This document shows, piece after piece, positions 13,451 through 25,058 of a stretch of DNA of 64,000 nt. The stretch is from Capra hircus. Lineage: Eukaryota > Chordata > Mammalia > Artiodactyla > Bovidae. The number at the start of each line of letters is the position of its first letter. Positions within the stretch are counted from its first letter, which is position 1. A program made the translations under genes and the position numbers. The notes below the pieces were generated by a model. The model saw nothing but the letters and a program-made list of their open reading frames with translations, had not been told where the DNA came from and made no database searches. Location: contig NC_030826.1 of NCBI RefSeq assembly GCF_001704415.2, positions 61,151,362 to 61,215,361 on the forward strand. The letters run 5' to 3'.

Positions 13451-13967
13451 AGCAGGACCAGAGCCCACACTGTGTGTTCTTTTACTTAAGGATTCAGTGA
13501 CGATGCATGTGATAGAAGTAACTAATGTGCTCTGAAAAGCACAAAGCCATTTTTGCAAAATGTAAGGAACTAAAACGTCATGTAATTCGTCAGCAGCACT
13601 TGAGTTTTCCGGAGAGACCGGTGCCTGCCGTGGGCCAACAGGACGAGACACGGCACAGCGGTTGGGCCTCCTCTCTGTCAAAGGTGAGGCAGGACCACGC
13701 GGTGCACGGGGTCCCGGGGCCGCTTTGCTTTCCTTACGGGCGAGCTCCCAGCCCTTCTCCCGAGTGAGGGCTACCCTCCAGTCAAGAAGAGCAATAACAG
13801 GCACCACACACACAGCAACACAGGGTGCTCCTCTTCTGCACCAGAGCTCAGGTCACCCACGGCAAGCCCAGCTTCTACCTAAAGTGCAGTGACCTACACA
13901 TGAGCACGTCAACTTGACATGACGCACCAGGAGCGACACTCAGAACGCGTGTGCGTGTCACACGCAG

Positions 13968-14172
13968 TGTGCAGTCGTCCCTCAGTCGTCTCTGGCTCTG
14001 AGACCCCGTGGACTGCAGCCCACCAGGCTCCTGTGTCCACGGAATTCTTCAGACAAGAATCCTGGAGTGGGTAGCCATTCCCTTCTCCAGGGGATCTTCC
14101 CAATCCAGGGATGGAACCGGGGTCTCCCGCATGGTGGGCAGATTCTTTACCAGCTGAGCCACCAGGGATCCC
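13968..14172 (-). repeat. Bov-tA-type SINE
   Basis: Reverse-oriented copy. The minus strand starts with a GGGATCCCTGGTGGCTCAG head and includes the intact middle GGGAATGGCTACCCACTCCA. Confidence 0.93.
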
Positions 14173-15821
14173 TGTGTTTGCCTCTCACACACACTCTCAC
14201 TAAGTCACACTAAAACTATAAGCACGTGCCAGACCAGCCTCTCTGTTTTCAACATAAACAGCAGATAGCTGTGGGTTTCCAAGGCTTAGATAAAATATAA
14301 CCATTCTGACATCTGATCGAGTTCACCGAAAAAATAAACACAAATTCTACAGAGACCTAAATTTAAAAATCTCTACAAATTCTAATGTTACATATAATCC
14401 TTGTAATACAAACAAATATTTCACCCTAAGCCTACCATCAGTAGATTTTTAGCAACTTGAAGTCAAAGTCCTTTATTGATTTCATTTCGTAAAGAAAATG
14501 GACCAAATCCTCCAACTATTTTCTAAAATAGTTCACAACTGAAACTAGTGCTTCTCCCTTGAAAGCAAACCCTGATCGGTGCTACGGAACAAACGAAGGC
14601 CTCTCTCCCCACAGCACCTCGAATCCATGCTGCAGCGCCAACAAGAAACCATCTCAGCCTGAAGGAAGTTCCTATTTTACACTGAGCTCTCCGCGCCTCT
14701 CACAGGCCCCCGCCTGAGGCTAAACAGTTACTATCACCCAGACTGCAGGAAGCTCAGTCCTAAGAAAGACTAGCTCATCAGCCTGGAGAGGTGAAGCCGT
14801 CCTCAAGCACCAGCTGCACCCCTGGAGCAAGAGAAACCACGTCAAGCTCAAGGCACCTCACAACACAGGAGGCAGTTTCAGTTGCGGGAGTTGCAAAGGC
14901 AAGACCGCCCGTCACAGGAAGCCGCACTAACGCTGACGGCGCAGTGTGTGTGCAGAGACCCAGGAGTGCGCCCCCCAGGGTCACACACTCTCTTGCCCTG
15001 TGTAAGGAGGCCTGCACATTTTGCTTAGGCTCCTGAACAAGCAACTGTGTATTACACACCCCAGTGACTCCTAGCCGTGCTGTTAGTTCTGACACGTTTC
15101 TCCAACCTCTGACTCCCATCTCTGGAGCCATCTCAGCAAATTCCCTAGCTACGGTCACCTTGTTTTTCTAGAGAGGGTATCCTTCCAGTGCGGTGGCAGG
15201 CTATGGCGAAGGCATGCCCCAGGCAGAGGGTTACAGACATTTAACTGAGACGCTAAGAGACCCCTCTCAGGGTGCACTGTCCTCAGTGCGCGAGTTCAGA
15301 GGAAGGAGAAAAAGACAACGGAAGCTGTAACAACATGAACCTTTAGACTTTTCTTTTCCACAGTAAAGCATTTAGCTCACTCACAATGATACTAACCAGA
15401 AAAGGAAATGTTTGCCTTTGGGAGCTAGAGAAAGAAAACAGTCATGTTTGCACCCAAAGTTATTACTAACAAACAAACAGCTAAAAACTAAAAACCTATG
15501 CTATGCTATCACTACCCTACCCTCGGCCCAAAAACTGACTCAAGGGCAGTTATTCCTCTTAAGCAAAAAAGTGGTCAAGAACTTAGAAATTGCCCCCATT
15601 TTTTTGCATTTAAATTTGCATTAATCAGCTTAATAATCAAGTGGTAGTCAAAAACAAAAAGGTTATTTTCGTTACTTTAGCTGCTAAATCCTCTCATTTT
15701 CCCTGATGTTTACTTTTCCTATCCAAGATTCAAGAATATACTACACGGTTAAACACAACAAAAAAGAAAAATCGATTCCATAATACAAGAACTTCTCATC
15801 TCCTGAAAAACTAGCAAACCA

Positions 15822-15910
15822 GCACACAGAGAACCCCATGGAAGAGAAGCCTGGCGAGCTGCAGTCCACGGGGTTGCCAAGAGTTGGACGCAACTGACCG
15901 ACTAACACAG
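15822..15910 (+). repeat. Bov SINE 3' fragment
   Basis: Only the last 85-90 bases are present, from the AACCCCATGGA segment to the CAACTGACCGACTAACAC end. Confidence 0.85.
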
Positions 15911-15999
15911 CAACAACATACAGAAACACCCGTGTTTCCCAGAAAGAAGAGCATTATAATTCAGGTCACCTAACAAAATAAGGAAATAAGAAAGTGTCA

Positions 16000-16480
16000 G
16001 ACCCTGTGGCAGTGAGAGAGAGCCCAAACAGAAGGGGACGCTGCCTCAGAGGGAGGGCGGCCCAGGCGGGTCACCAGCAAGCAGGCCAGGCTGCCGCGGA
16101 TCCAGCGGGAGGACCAGGCGAGGCCGCTTGCAGGGCGCTCGGCGCCGGACACGCCAGCCCTCACCCTCGCGTGGGCCTGCCACAGACACTGCACCGACCA
16201 GGTGCCCTCCCAGGCTCCCCAGGTGACGAGGGGGTCGTCGCGGAAACTGCTCTGTTCCTCGGGTTCCAGCTGAGCCCATGGAGAGGGCCCAGGCCTGCAG
16301 GGAGTTGCGTCCACCCTGTTCTGTGAAGGGGAGCCCGGATGAACGGTATGGGCGTGAAGGAGCCGGGCAGCGAGCCTGCTGAGGGCGGCCGTGGGCAGAA
16401 GCCCTCGGCGCGCGGGGTCTGAGCGGGTGCGGGCTGTGGGGCGTCACCGGCGAGCCCCTCAGCATCCAGGCTCATGGAAG
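16000..16480. other. CpG-rich single-copy intron patch
   Basis: A GC-rich block in intron 2, about 2.2 kb downstream of exon 2. Overlapping open frames occur on both strands but show no recognisable domain, so they look compositional. Confidence 0.45.
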
Positions 16481-18713
16481 AGGTGGCCCTGTGTTTCAGA
16501 AGCAGCGGAGCTGAGCAGAGCTTCCCAGCAAACCCGGCCAGGTCTGGACAAGGTACCTGAGGTCCAGGGAGGAGACACCGGGCCCGTGGGAAGGAGGGGC
16601 GGAGTGGAGGAGGCAAGAGAGCTCCAGAAAAAACAGGACTTGGGCTTTGTGTGTGCAGATGGGAGAATGAACGGAGAGGACTTGGGGGAAATTTTAAAGA
16701 AGCAAAGTGACTTCCCAGTGTCAGCCACGTGCCAGGCACCACGGAGCTTCCCAAAGTATGGGAGCCATTAATTCCACGCAACGACCCAGTACCGACCAGC
16801 TGTGCCACGCACCATCAACAGTGCGGGGCAGGCAGGAAGGACCCATTCCCAGGAGCCTAACCAGGCCTCTCCCTGCCCCTCACTCCCTGTGCCTCCTCCT
16901 TATCATGAAATTGCCTCTCCTTGTCCTGGAGGCTGTCTCTGCTCTGAACGCATCAGCTGGCTCAAGCCAACCATCTGCAGGTCCTCAGCCTGAGCGGTTT
17001 AACAGCCTGTTCTTAATGGCAAGTAAATTCTCAGGAATATCTTCTCAACAGTGATGGCCACGAGACTGTCGGAGGTGAACGTTCAACCTCGAGAGGCGCC
17101 AGGGAGGCCCGTCCTCACCTAAGCGGACTCGCGGCGCTTCCCCACAGAGGCCTGTGCAGGGTGGCAGGCTGGTCACTCTCTGGACCAGCACGCAGAGTGT
17201 GCTGTTACACACAGACGCTTCTTCCCCGACCTGCAAGGATGGACCACCTCCTGACGAAGGGCACGGTGAGATGCGGGGCTTGTTGAGAAAATGAATTTAG
17301 AGACAAGGAGCATAACCCGCACGAAACCACAACAGGGAGGGTACAGGAAGCTGAGGAGGGGCGTGTGAGACAGAGATGAACCCCGAGTCCAGGCGCTGGA
17401 TGGAGGCTCCTTGTCAAGTCAAATTCATAACTTTCAACACACCATGCTTCCAGATACTCAACTTTAACAAGGATGGAGGACCGCCTCTGCCGCATACTAA
17501 GGCATTAAGTTAAAAAATTACACACAACAAAGAAGAGAACTGAGCCAGACGGGACACAACCAAGTGCTAGGCCGTGCGGCACACACGGAGGCCGCCGTGC
17601 AGACAAAGCAGAGATGCAGGTCTCAGCCTCGCCAAAAGCTGCCGTGAACCCTTTCCGAGAACTTCTGGTAGCCAAGGCTGCTGCTGAGTACAAACTGTAA
17701 TAGCAAGGACTGCTGGCTGCATGTCACTCTGCAGCCACACCCAGATATGTGAACTGTCTTAACACCGTGACATCATCAAACAAGCTTCTGAGCAGTTTTA
17801 CTTTTAACTGTCACTTTCTTTTGATCACATTACAGTAGAACTTACTTCACATCTGAACGCCCTCCAAACTGCATACAGGAAAGATGGCTGTCATTCCTGG
17901 GATCTTTCTGGTCTTTGGCAAATAAAACCCCAAATACAATCAACACATTCACAATCAGATTTTTTTTTATCAAGTGCTTCGTAATTTATTTAGATTATTT
18001 TTTACCTTTAAACTAGATCAGAACCTTATCTTCCACCCTCTCTTCAATGCTGTGTAACAGCTAAAAACTTTTACAGTCTTGTGTAAAACAAAGTAGAAAT
18101 AATAAATACAAAATAAATTCTAAGTGTTTCCCATGGAAAAGACAATTACAAAAAACATCATGTTATTTTAAGGAGGAACATTTTGTAAAATGTGCTTAGA
18201 AGCTTTTAAAAAGCATAGCATGCAAATCTATAAAAACCTCATTGACTGTTAAACATTAACAATTTTAACCTCTACTGATGAATTGTGAATTAAATACCTC
18301 TAATGGCTAAAGAGCATACTTGAACAATTAAGTCACTGAACTCTTAATTCAAAAATAAAAAGTCAGTTTTTAGAAAGATCAATACTGCTGCTATAACTGA
18401 GATGAAATTATTTTTAAAAGGATAAAAAATTAGATGAAAATGCCTGAGAAGTTCATTATGATCTTACCCTCGAAAAAGAAAAATGACCAACCAATTACTC
18501 AATATAACAGCTTCATCAAACCCATTGGGGGTCTGCCTTATTTTTACCTTGGTTAGTTTATCAAGCTCATCTAGAAAACTATCCACATTTCTGAGGCTAA
18601 AATTTTGGATACATACATCATATTGTGGAAGGCAGTGAAAAAGGTGTGTTACAATCAGATGGTAATAAATGCTGTTAAAATAAAATCACAACATTAAAAA
18701 AAAAATCTCTTAC

Positions 18714-18940
18714 CAGCTGAAACTCTCGACGCCGGTCGTAGGCATTCTGTATGCCACTGTCTGCCCATAATGCTCTTATAGCAGGAAGGTACTGTAAGAA
18801 AACTTGCGTTTCCACAATTCCCTGGGCGGTCAGGGGCGTCCGGGTATCGAATGCCATCAGCTTGTCTCCATTGAGCTGGTTTGAGTTATCCCCCCAAGGA
18901 ATGTGGAGTTTCTCTCGGGCATCCACCAGCACCCTCATAC
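18714..18940 (-). CDS. GNA13: GNA13 coding exon 2 (residues 95-170, helical domain)
   Basis: This exon continues GNA13 into the all-helical domain that closes over the nucleotide. On the minus strand a pyrimidine-rich tract and AG acceptor (18942-18941) precede the sequence completing Gly95 and then MRVLVDAREKLHIPWGDNSN. The exon ends with GIQNAYDRRREFQL at a GTAAGA donor starting at 18713. Its 227 bp plus the one base carried from exon 1 make 76 whole codons, so the next intron is phase 0. There is no frameshift or stop. Residues around 115-140 differ at several places from the human sequence as I remember it, while both ends match well. Exon 3 would lie left of position 1, because intron 2 is long in mammals. 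The introns and clean splice sites rule out a processed pseudogene. Confidence 0.96.
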
Positions 18941-21323
18941 CTTCGTTTAAGAAAAAAGAAAGTGTGATGGGAGTCATTAGACACTCTCAGAGATTCGATC
19001 TCGTATTCTTTCCTTAAACCTCTTGAGTACTCTAGGCCCAGCAGCTCCAAAACATGGAGACCGCCATCAAAACAAACAGAAGTCACTTCTCAGAGCGTAA
19101 AAAAAAGAAAAATCAAAACTCGCAGTTGTTGTCATAAAATCAGAACCTTGAAAAGCAAACACAACCCACACAAGTGGTTCTTTTGCAGGGTTTTAACGTG
19201 TTCTAGTTAACAAAATAATTCCTGGGCAGAAGGGAGTCGCAAGACAACCAAGACCAGCAAAGGAAGAAGAAACTCCACGGCATGACCTGACGTCCAGGCT
19301 CTGAAGATCTGCAACCAAGGCTCTGAGTCTCTCAGAGACTTTGATGAGACGCCAAGAAGAGACTCAGCGCCCCGTGTTCTCCCGGTCCCTGAGCACCCTG
19401 CCCAGCCCAACCCACGGCTTCCAGGACCTCGCTCAGAGCTCAGACACTTCTCCCCTCCCAAGCTTCCAATCGGGGTGAGGCTCAGGGTGGCGTGAGGCTT
19501 CCCTAAAAGGAGGAAGACCAACCGCACAAAAGATGTGGAAGCAGAGATTTCAACTCACAGAGACTATTCCAAAGCCATTATTTCTAACACTACACTGTCA
19601 CCTTTAGTCCCTGCTAACAGTCACGTGACTGTTAGGTCATTTGTTTCGATAACTGAAAAACCGTTTGGCTGTCAATTTTCTGATCACATCAACTCAGAAA
19701 ATGCAGATGGCTAGTGACTTCATCTCATCAACACTCGAAGTAGGTCATACTTAGGAGCCAGTGTACAAGGGGAACCAGGTGTTAAACAAGAGCCAGGTAT
19801 CTACCTAGCTCTCAGTCAACAGCTGGTCTGATGCTGGGAGGGGTTGGGGGCAGGAAGAGAGGGGGTGACAGGATGAGATGGCTGGATGGCATCACTGACT
19901 CGATGGACGTGCGTCTGAGTGAACTCCGGGAGTTGGTGATGGACAGGGAGGCCTGGCGTGCGGAGATTCATGGGGTCGCAAAGAGTTGGACACGACTGAG
20001 CGACTGAACTGAACTGAACTGACTCATTAACAGAACCCCTTACAATCAGCTGCATCAGATACAAAGGTACCTTCGGTTAAGGGCTGACTACAGAGAGTCT
20101 TGGGCCTTGAGAGAGACCTTAGATTAATTTTGTACTAAACCTGAAGAAAGGATAAAGTCAGCCTCTTTTTACAGCTTACTGTAGAACTCCCAGGGCTGGC
20201 TGTGGTCTGTGAGCTCCTGATGTCCTGCCCCTCCCTCATCGTTACCCCCACAAAGCTCCCCCTCTCCATTCCCCGCACCCCAAGCAGTTTTCCTCCACTC
20301 CATCCTGGGAGGGGGAAAAAAAAAAAAAGTGACTCGAAAGAGTAACTTAAGTACTTCCTCAACAAAATCCCCCCTTAAAAAAAAACGCTGCTTGGAAAGG
20401 CTTGACATTACCAACCCTTAGATAAACTGCTATCCAGACGCCAGAGAGCACCCTCAGGCACCTGAAGAATCAGGTGCTGTATCTCAATTCTGCCAAAATG
20501 CCTTTTATGAAGTAGAAAACAGCTGGACAATAAAAAGAGTGCTAATTATAGCTCAAACGACAAAAGTAAACTCTCCCCCATTTGTTTGAAAGCCCAGAAC
20601 TAAAATTCCTGTGCGTTTTTCACTTGAGAACAAAGATCAACTCTAGTTTTAAAAATACCCATGAACAGCAGCAGAACCTATGACCCAAGCCAACACCGAT
20701 TCATTGACTCAGCCTGCACGGTCTCAGGCCCTAGACCCTCTGTACCCACACACTTTCCCCTTTAAGCAGTAGACGCTCCCCCCACCGCAGTCAGAAGCAG
20801 GAGGAGGGTGCAAGGTGCTCGGTGATGACAGGCACACATCCTGCCCGACCGTGACACTGGGGCGAAAAACCACTGATGCTAAAACTTTTTTAGGCCGACT
20901 GCATGGTGCGCTTTCCTGACAGCAGCAGAGCAAACAGGACACCCTCGAGTTTCACATCCGTGCCCCCAACGGGCCAGGAGCCTGTCACCCTTCGCCCTTG
21001 ACCAGAGTCTCGGGCACAAGGTTCCGGAGCTCCGCGGCCCGGGAGCTGGGAGTAGCCCCGACCCCATGTGACTCGGCCACCCGCCACCCGGGGCGCGAGG
21101 CTGGGCGGGCAGCGCCCGGGCGCGGGGTGGGCTGGCTCGCCCGGGGGGAGAGGCCAGCCTGCACCCCGGGGTGCCTCCCTCCGGCGGCGGCCGAGGCCAG
21201 AGGCGGGGTGGGGGGCCCCGGGCCGCGCCCCCTTCCCGCGCGCCCGGCCGGGGGCTCCGGAGAGGAGGGCGGTGCCCGGCGCCGCCGCCCGGGCCCCCGG
21301 CCGCCCGCTCCCCGGCCCCCCAC
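18941..21323 (-). other. GNA13: GNA13 intron 1
   Basis: This 2,383-bp phase 1 intron lies between the two coding exons, with a GT donor at 21323-21322 and an AG acceptor at 18942-18941. Its first 300 bp or so (20990-21323) still belong to the CpG island. The rest is single-copy sequence with one BovB tail fragment (19827-20022) and an A-run near 20319-20329. I see no other exon in it. Confidence 0.93.
19827..20022 (+). mobile_element. BovB 3' tail fragment in GNA13 intron 1
   Basis: It covers only the last 195 bases or so, from TCTGATGCTGGGAGGGGTTG to three GAACT-type units at the 3' end. It lies antisense to GNA13. Confidence 0.92.
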
Positions 21324-22530
21324 CTTTGATCACGTTGCTGTAGATGGTGGGGCGGAACTCCTCGCGCGCGCGCTGGTCGAAGTCCTGCCCGTGGATGATG
21401 CGCATCTGCTTGAGAAAGGTGGACTTGCCGCTCTCGCCCGCGCCCAGCAGCAGGATCTTCACCAGGCGCTTCACGTAGGTCTTCTCCCGCGACAGGCACT
21501 TGTCGATCTCCTTGGACTTGCGCTGCTGCTCGGCCTCGCCGCTCGTCAGCACGCAGCCCGGGAAGCACACGGACAGCACGGACCGCGACGGCAGGAAGTC
21601 CGCCATCTTGCCGCCTCGGCGGGGCCCTGCGGCTTCTCCGGCCGCTCGGCGCGCGGCTCCGGCTCCGGCTCGGCGGCTCGAGGGCGGGGGGGCGGCGCGC
21701 CGCGGCGGCCCGGGCGCGCCGGCGGAGGGCGGGAGCCGGCGGTCTGACTCGCAGGGCGGGCCGGGCAGGGCGGGCCGGGCGCGCCGCGGAGGGAGGGCGG
21801 GAGGGCGGGCCCGGCGGGGCGGCGGCCCCGGGGCGTGCGCGCGCCCGCCGCCCGGCGGGGCCGCGCACGCACGCCGCGCCCGCAGACTCGCGTTCTCTCG
21901 CGAGCCCGCGAGCTCCGCCGGGCGCGCGCGGGGCGGGGCGGGGCGCCCGGGTGGGGCCCGGCGGTCACGTGGCCCGCTCCTCGGCTGCGCCTCCTGCTTC
22001 CCTGGAGGGAGCCGCACCCACCTCGGGGCGCGCGGCTACTTCCGGAGATCCAGGGGGCCGGAGCGCGGCCCCCAGCTCTGCCCTTTGGGCTCCCCGCGGC
22101 TCCCGCCGCTCCCAGTGCCCGCCACCGGCCGCCGAAGCCCTTGGCTCCAAAGTTGTTCAAACGGAGAGCGGGCGTTTGCGGTTTCGGTGCATTTTCTTCC
22201 AGTGGGTCCCTTGACACCCCGCCCTCCCGAGCCCGGGATCGGAACCGGAGTGACACCCCCCCCCCCCCAGCCCCACCCCAGATCCTGCCAAGACGCTGCT
22301 TGGGGAGGAGGGGCCGGGGAGGCACCGAGACGGGCTGTGGATGCCTCCCGGACGCGGTCCGCACGCGGGCTGACGCCCACGTCTGCACGGGTGAGGTCAG
22401 CCCGAAAATCCCCCCGCACCGGACACCGACGCGGCTGTTCCCCAGAGGAAGCAGATAAGCAGACAGACCGAGGACCGGAGCCGGCGGAGGTTAGGTTTCC
22501 TGCCGGATTGCAGAGGATGTGACCGGCCAA
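20990..22530 (-). promoter_or_regulatory. GNA13: CpG island with the GNA13 promoter and 5' UTR
   Basis: About 1.5 kb is extremely GC-rich and dense in CpG. It covers exon 1, the start of intron 1 and about 900 bp upstream of the ATG. I see no TATA box, as expected for a housekeeping-type promoter. Candidate elements upstream of the start codon include GC boxes around 21930-21945, a CACGTG E-box at 21966-21971, TCTCGCGAG at 21896-21904 (close to the palindromic TCTCGCGAGA promoter element) and an ETS-type CCGGAAGT in minus orientation at 22038-22045. A 13-base C run lies at 22256-22268. The transcription start cannot be placed from sequence alone. Confidence 0.85.
21324..21606 (-). CDS. GNA13: GNA13 coding exon 1 (residues 1-95, N-terminal part of G-alpha-13)
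   Basis: This exon encodes the start of the alpha subunit of heterotrimeric G13, a GTPase at the inner plasma membrane that couples receptors to RhoGEFs and RhoA. The frame opens at the ATG at 21606-21604, which has A at -3 and G at +4 (strong Kozak context). The protein begins MADFLPSRSV. Cys14 and Cys18, the palmitoylation sites known in this family, are present. The P-loop GAGESGKST is at residues 55-63, followed by KQMRIIHG and the linker into the helical domain. The exon ends after the first base of codon 95 at a GT donor (GTGGGG on the minus strand, from 21323). The 283-bp length leaves phase 1, which fits exon 2. A GNA12 paralogue is excluded by the N-terminal sequence. The frame stays open upstream and into intron 1, which I attribute to very high GC content. 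Confidence 0.97.
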
Positions 22531-23506
22531 GACTCGGGCCCGGACACCTGCAGGGCTGCGGGGCCACAAGTGACACCTGGGCTGGCAGCGGGACCCCTCG
22601 CAAGGACCCCGGAAGCCAACTTCTCTCTCCGCGCCCTAGTTTCAAGTGGAAAAAGCCCTCTGGGCTGGTCTCTGTGACAGGCCAGCTCCTTCCAAGAGCC
22701 TTGCCTGGGGCTTCCGGGGCTCAGAAGCTTGTGTGTGTCAGGCAACGAGGTAGCAAAGTCAGTGCCCCGAGAGGCTCAAGAACATGTTTAGACAAAAAAA
22801 TAAGTGCTAATCAGTTTGCTGACCGGATTGGGTTAATGGCTGAGGAGCCCCATGACTCAGTAAATTGGCTGCAGTAAGCAATACCTGTGGTAGGATTATC
22901 TCCTGTTGTCCTGGCCAAGCCCGTCGTGTGGACAAGCTGCCCTATACAAAGTAGGGTAGGTTCCCCTCCAGTATCACTAGGCCGTGCCTCTAGGCAAAAT
23001 AGATAGTAAAAGTCCACCCAGGTTGGAAGAGCTCTCTGCAGCTTCAGCTACTGTTTGGGAAGCTTGGTTCTCCACCCTTGAAAGGACAGACCTCTGCCCA
23101 GGACAGGGTATAGCGCTGGCCCCCAGGCAGCGTGTCTGCTTGGACTCCACATGCTAGTCTGAATGCCACAAAAACAGGAAGAGAGGAGCCTATCAATTAG
23201 ATAGCTGGCATCCTTTTTCTTCCTCTTCTGGGAGTGCTCACAGCATAATTGAAGCACCAGGGATCCCTCTTCAGGCAGGCAGGATTTCCCGCCCTGCCAG
23301 TTCATGCCGTGACAGGTAGAACAGCAGAGGAAGCTGCCCAGAGCCCTGCCTGTAACCGCGTTGCACAAGCTTGACTCATATCAAACCTGCAGCCCGCCTC
23401 AGCGCTTCAGAAACAAAAAGAGACCTCTTTAGGCCGTGCCTGGGGTCACACTGCAGTCGTCCAATAGCTTCTGTCTGGTTGTCAAGCCACCTTGAAAGAG
23501 CGAACG
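22530..23506. other. Single-copy DNA upstream of the GNA13 CpG island
   Basis: GC content falls off through this stretch. I see no SINE or LINE homology and no gene. It may contain distal promoter elements. Confidence 0.5.
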
Positions 23507-23520
23507 TTAAAATGAGCTGG

Positions 23521-23788
23521 TGGTGTAGTAGATAAGAATCCTGCTGATGCAGGGGCCACAGGGTTCGGTTCCTGGTCTGGGAAGATCCCACGTGCCGCAG
23601 AGCAACTGAGCCCCGTGTGCTACAGCTAGTGGGCACACGGGCTACAGCTAGTGGGCACACGGGCTCCTGCACCCATGCTCTGAAGTGAGGAGCCTCGAAG
23701 TGAGAAATGCAAGGTGGAGAAAAGCCCGTGCGCCACGATGGAGACCCAGGGGCAATCAAAATCAAATAGATAAATAAAGGGATTACTT
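23521..23788 (+). repeat. CHR-2-type SINE with internal 22-bp duplication
   Basis: A tRNA-derived SINE with B-box-like GGTTCGGTTCCTGG and a long body ending near AATAGATAAATAAAGGG. It is flanked by a 14-bp imperfect repeat TTAAAATGNGCTGG (23507-23520 and 23789-23802). Two identical 22-bp units (23619-23640, 23641-23662) stand in tandem inside it. Confidence 0.87.
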
Positions 23789-23802
23789 TTAAAATGCGCT
23801 GG

Positions 23803-23990
23803 AGGGACTTCCCTGGCAGTCTGTTGGTCAAGACTTCACCTCCCACTGCAGCGGGCCCAGGTTCAATCCCTGGTCGGGAAGCTAGGATCCCACATGCCTC
23901 TTGGCCAAAAAACCAAGCGTCAATCAGAAACAACATTGTAACAAAGACTTTAAAAGAAATGGTACACGTTTTTTAAAAAATCTAAAAAAA
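23803..23990 (+). repeat. CHR-1-type SINE
   Basis: It starts with AGGGACTTCCCTGGCAGTC, includes AGGTTCAATCCCTGGTCGGG and the AACATTGTAACAAAGACTTT tail, and abuts the preceding CHR-2 copy. Confidence 0.9.
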
Positions 23991-24004
23991 AAAGAGCTAG
24001 AGGT

Positions 24005-24830
24005 TTGATGGTTCCTCAGAAAGTTACACTTAGGATTGCCATATGACCCAGCAATTTCATTCCTAGGTATATACCCACAAAGAATTGAGAACAGGTGTTC
24101 AAAGGAAAAATTGTACACCTGTGTTCATGGCAGCACTATTCAGAATAGCCCAAACGGGTGAACAACTCATATGTCCCTCGATGGATGGATGGATGAACAG
24201 TGTGGTGTATCTATGCAGTTCAATTATTCAGGCATTAAAAGGAATGAAGCGCTGACACGTGCTACAACGTGGACAAACCCTGAAAACGTGACGCTATGTG
24301 GAAAAGCTGGTCATGAAAGTCCACACGGTGTAAGCTCCGTTTATAAGAAATGTCTAGAATAGACAGATTCATAGAAACAACAGATTAGCACTTGCCAGCA
24401 GTAGACGGAAAGAACAGGCACACATAGGCTGTTCTTCATGAGCGTAGGCTTTCTTTCCGGGTGATGAAGATGTTTAAGAATTAGATAGTGGTGATGGTTC
24501 ACTCACAGAATTTTGGGAATATATTATATACGTCCTGTATGCATAGGGTGTGCTCAGTCAGGTCTGACTCTTTGTGACCCCGTGGACTGTAGCCCACCAG
24601 GCTCCTCTGTCCGTGGGATTCTCCAGGAAAGAATGCTGGAGTGGGCTGCCATTTCCTCCTCCAGGGGATCCTCCGCATCCCAGGGCAGAACCCGTGTCTC
24701 CTGCACTGCAGGTGGATTCTTCGCCCACTGAGCCATGGGGAAGCCCCTGGGAATCTATTAAATGCCCCCAAATCACACACTTTAAAACGGTCGACTGATG
24801 AATTTAATGTTATGTAAATTTCACCACAAT
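24005..24830 (+). mobile_element. Old L1 (L1M-type) 3' end, split by a SINE
   Basis: It matches the end of L1 ORF2 (the YDPAIPLLG region, CATATGACCCAGCAATTTCA) and the mammalian L1 3' UTR up to the CACAATAAAA end. Many substitutions indicate age. A Bov SINE at 24547-24748 interrupts the 3' UTR. Confidence 0.9.
24547..24748 (-). repeat. Bov-tA-type SINE nested in L1
   Basis: Reverse-oriented, near full-length SINE. L1 sequence resumes after it with GGGAATCTATTAAA, resembling the GGGAATATATTATA before it, as expected for an insertion with a diverged target duplication. Confidence 0.92.
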
Positions 24831-24934
24831 AAAACGAGGTAGGGAAATAGCTTCCATAAAACAAAAGTCACCGGAGTCGTCTACCATTGCAGACCCACAG
24901 TATACGATGTTCAGTGAATGAAACTGTGAGTACG

Positions 24935-25058
24935 AGTTTTTTTCCTTTTTGGCCATGCAGCTTGTGGGATCTTAGTTCTCTGAGCAGGGATTGAACTCAG
25001 GCTCTTGGCAGTGAAAGAGCTGAGTCCTAACCACCGGATAGCCAGGGAATTCTCTGGT
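24935..25058 (-). repeat. CHR-type SINE
   Basis: On the minus strand it starts at AGAATTCCCTGGCTATCCGG and runs to the GGCCAAAAAGG tail. Confidence 0.82.

Larger units (their letters stand above)
1..18713 (-). other. GNA13: GNA13 intron 2 (partial; continues beyond the left edge)
   Basis: The donor GTAAGA is at 18713-18708. No acceptor followed by the next GNA13 coding stretch (which should begin with a GESVKYF-like sequence) occurs to the left, so the whole 18.7 kb is intronic. The repeats and CpG-rich patches in it are listed separately. Single-copy stretches without recognisable features are 519-889, 1090-1880, 2540-3316, 4160-6165, 6394-7240, 8280-9120, 9420-10029, 10190-11528, 14172-15821 and 16480-18713. 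They vary in base composition but I see no gene in them. Confidence 0.9.

Noticed and set aside
16161..16808. 215-codon minus-strand frame in GNA13 intron 2
   Set aside because: There is no recognisable motif and no clear splice structure. An overlapping plus-strand frame of similar quality shows it is compositional.
1..18713. GNA13 exons 3 and 4 in the left part of the window
   Set aside because: I looked for the switch II and C-terminal coding sequence (DVGGQRSERKRW-like) on the minus strand and found none. Intron 2 is long in mammals, so these exons should lie outside.
20890..21323. Open frame running from GNA13 exon 1 into intron 1
   Set aside because: The exon ends at a consensus GT donor, and exon 2 continues the protein in the right phase. 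The read-through sequence is Pro/Gly/Arg-rich from GC bias and matches nothing in the family.
21500..22522. 340-codon open frame on the plus strand of the CpG island
   Set aside because: It is antisense to GNA13 exon 1 and its promoter. Very high GC content removes stops, and there are no recognisable domains.
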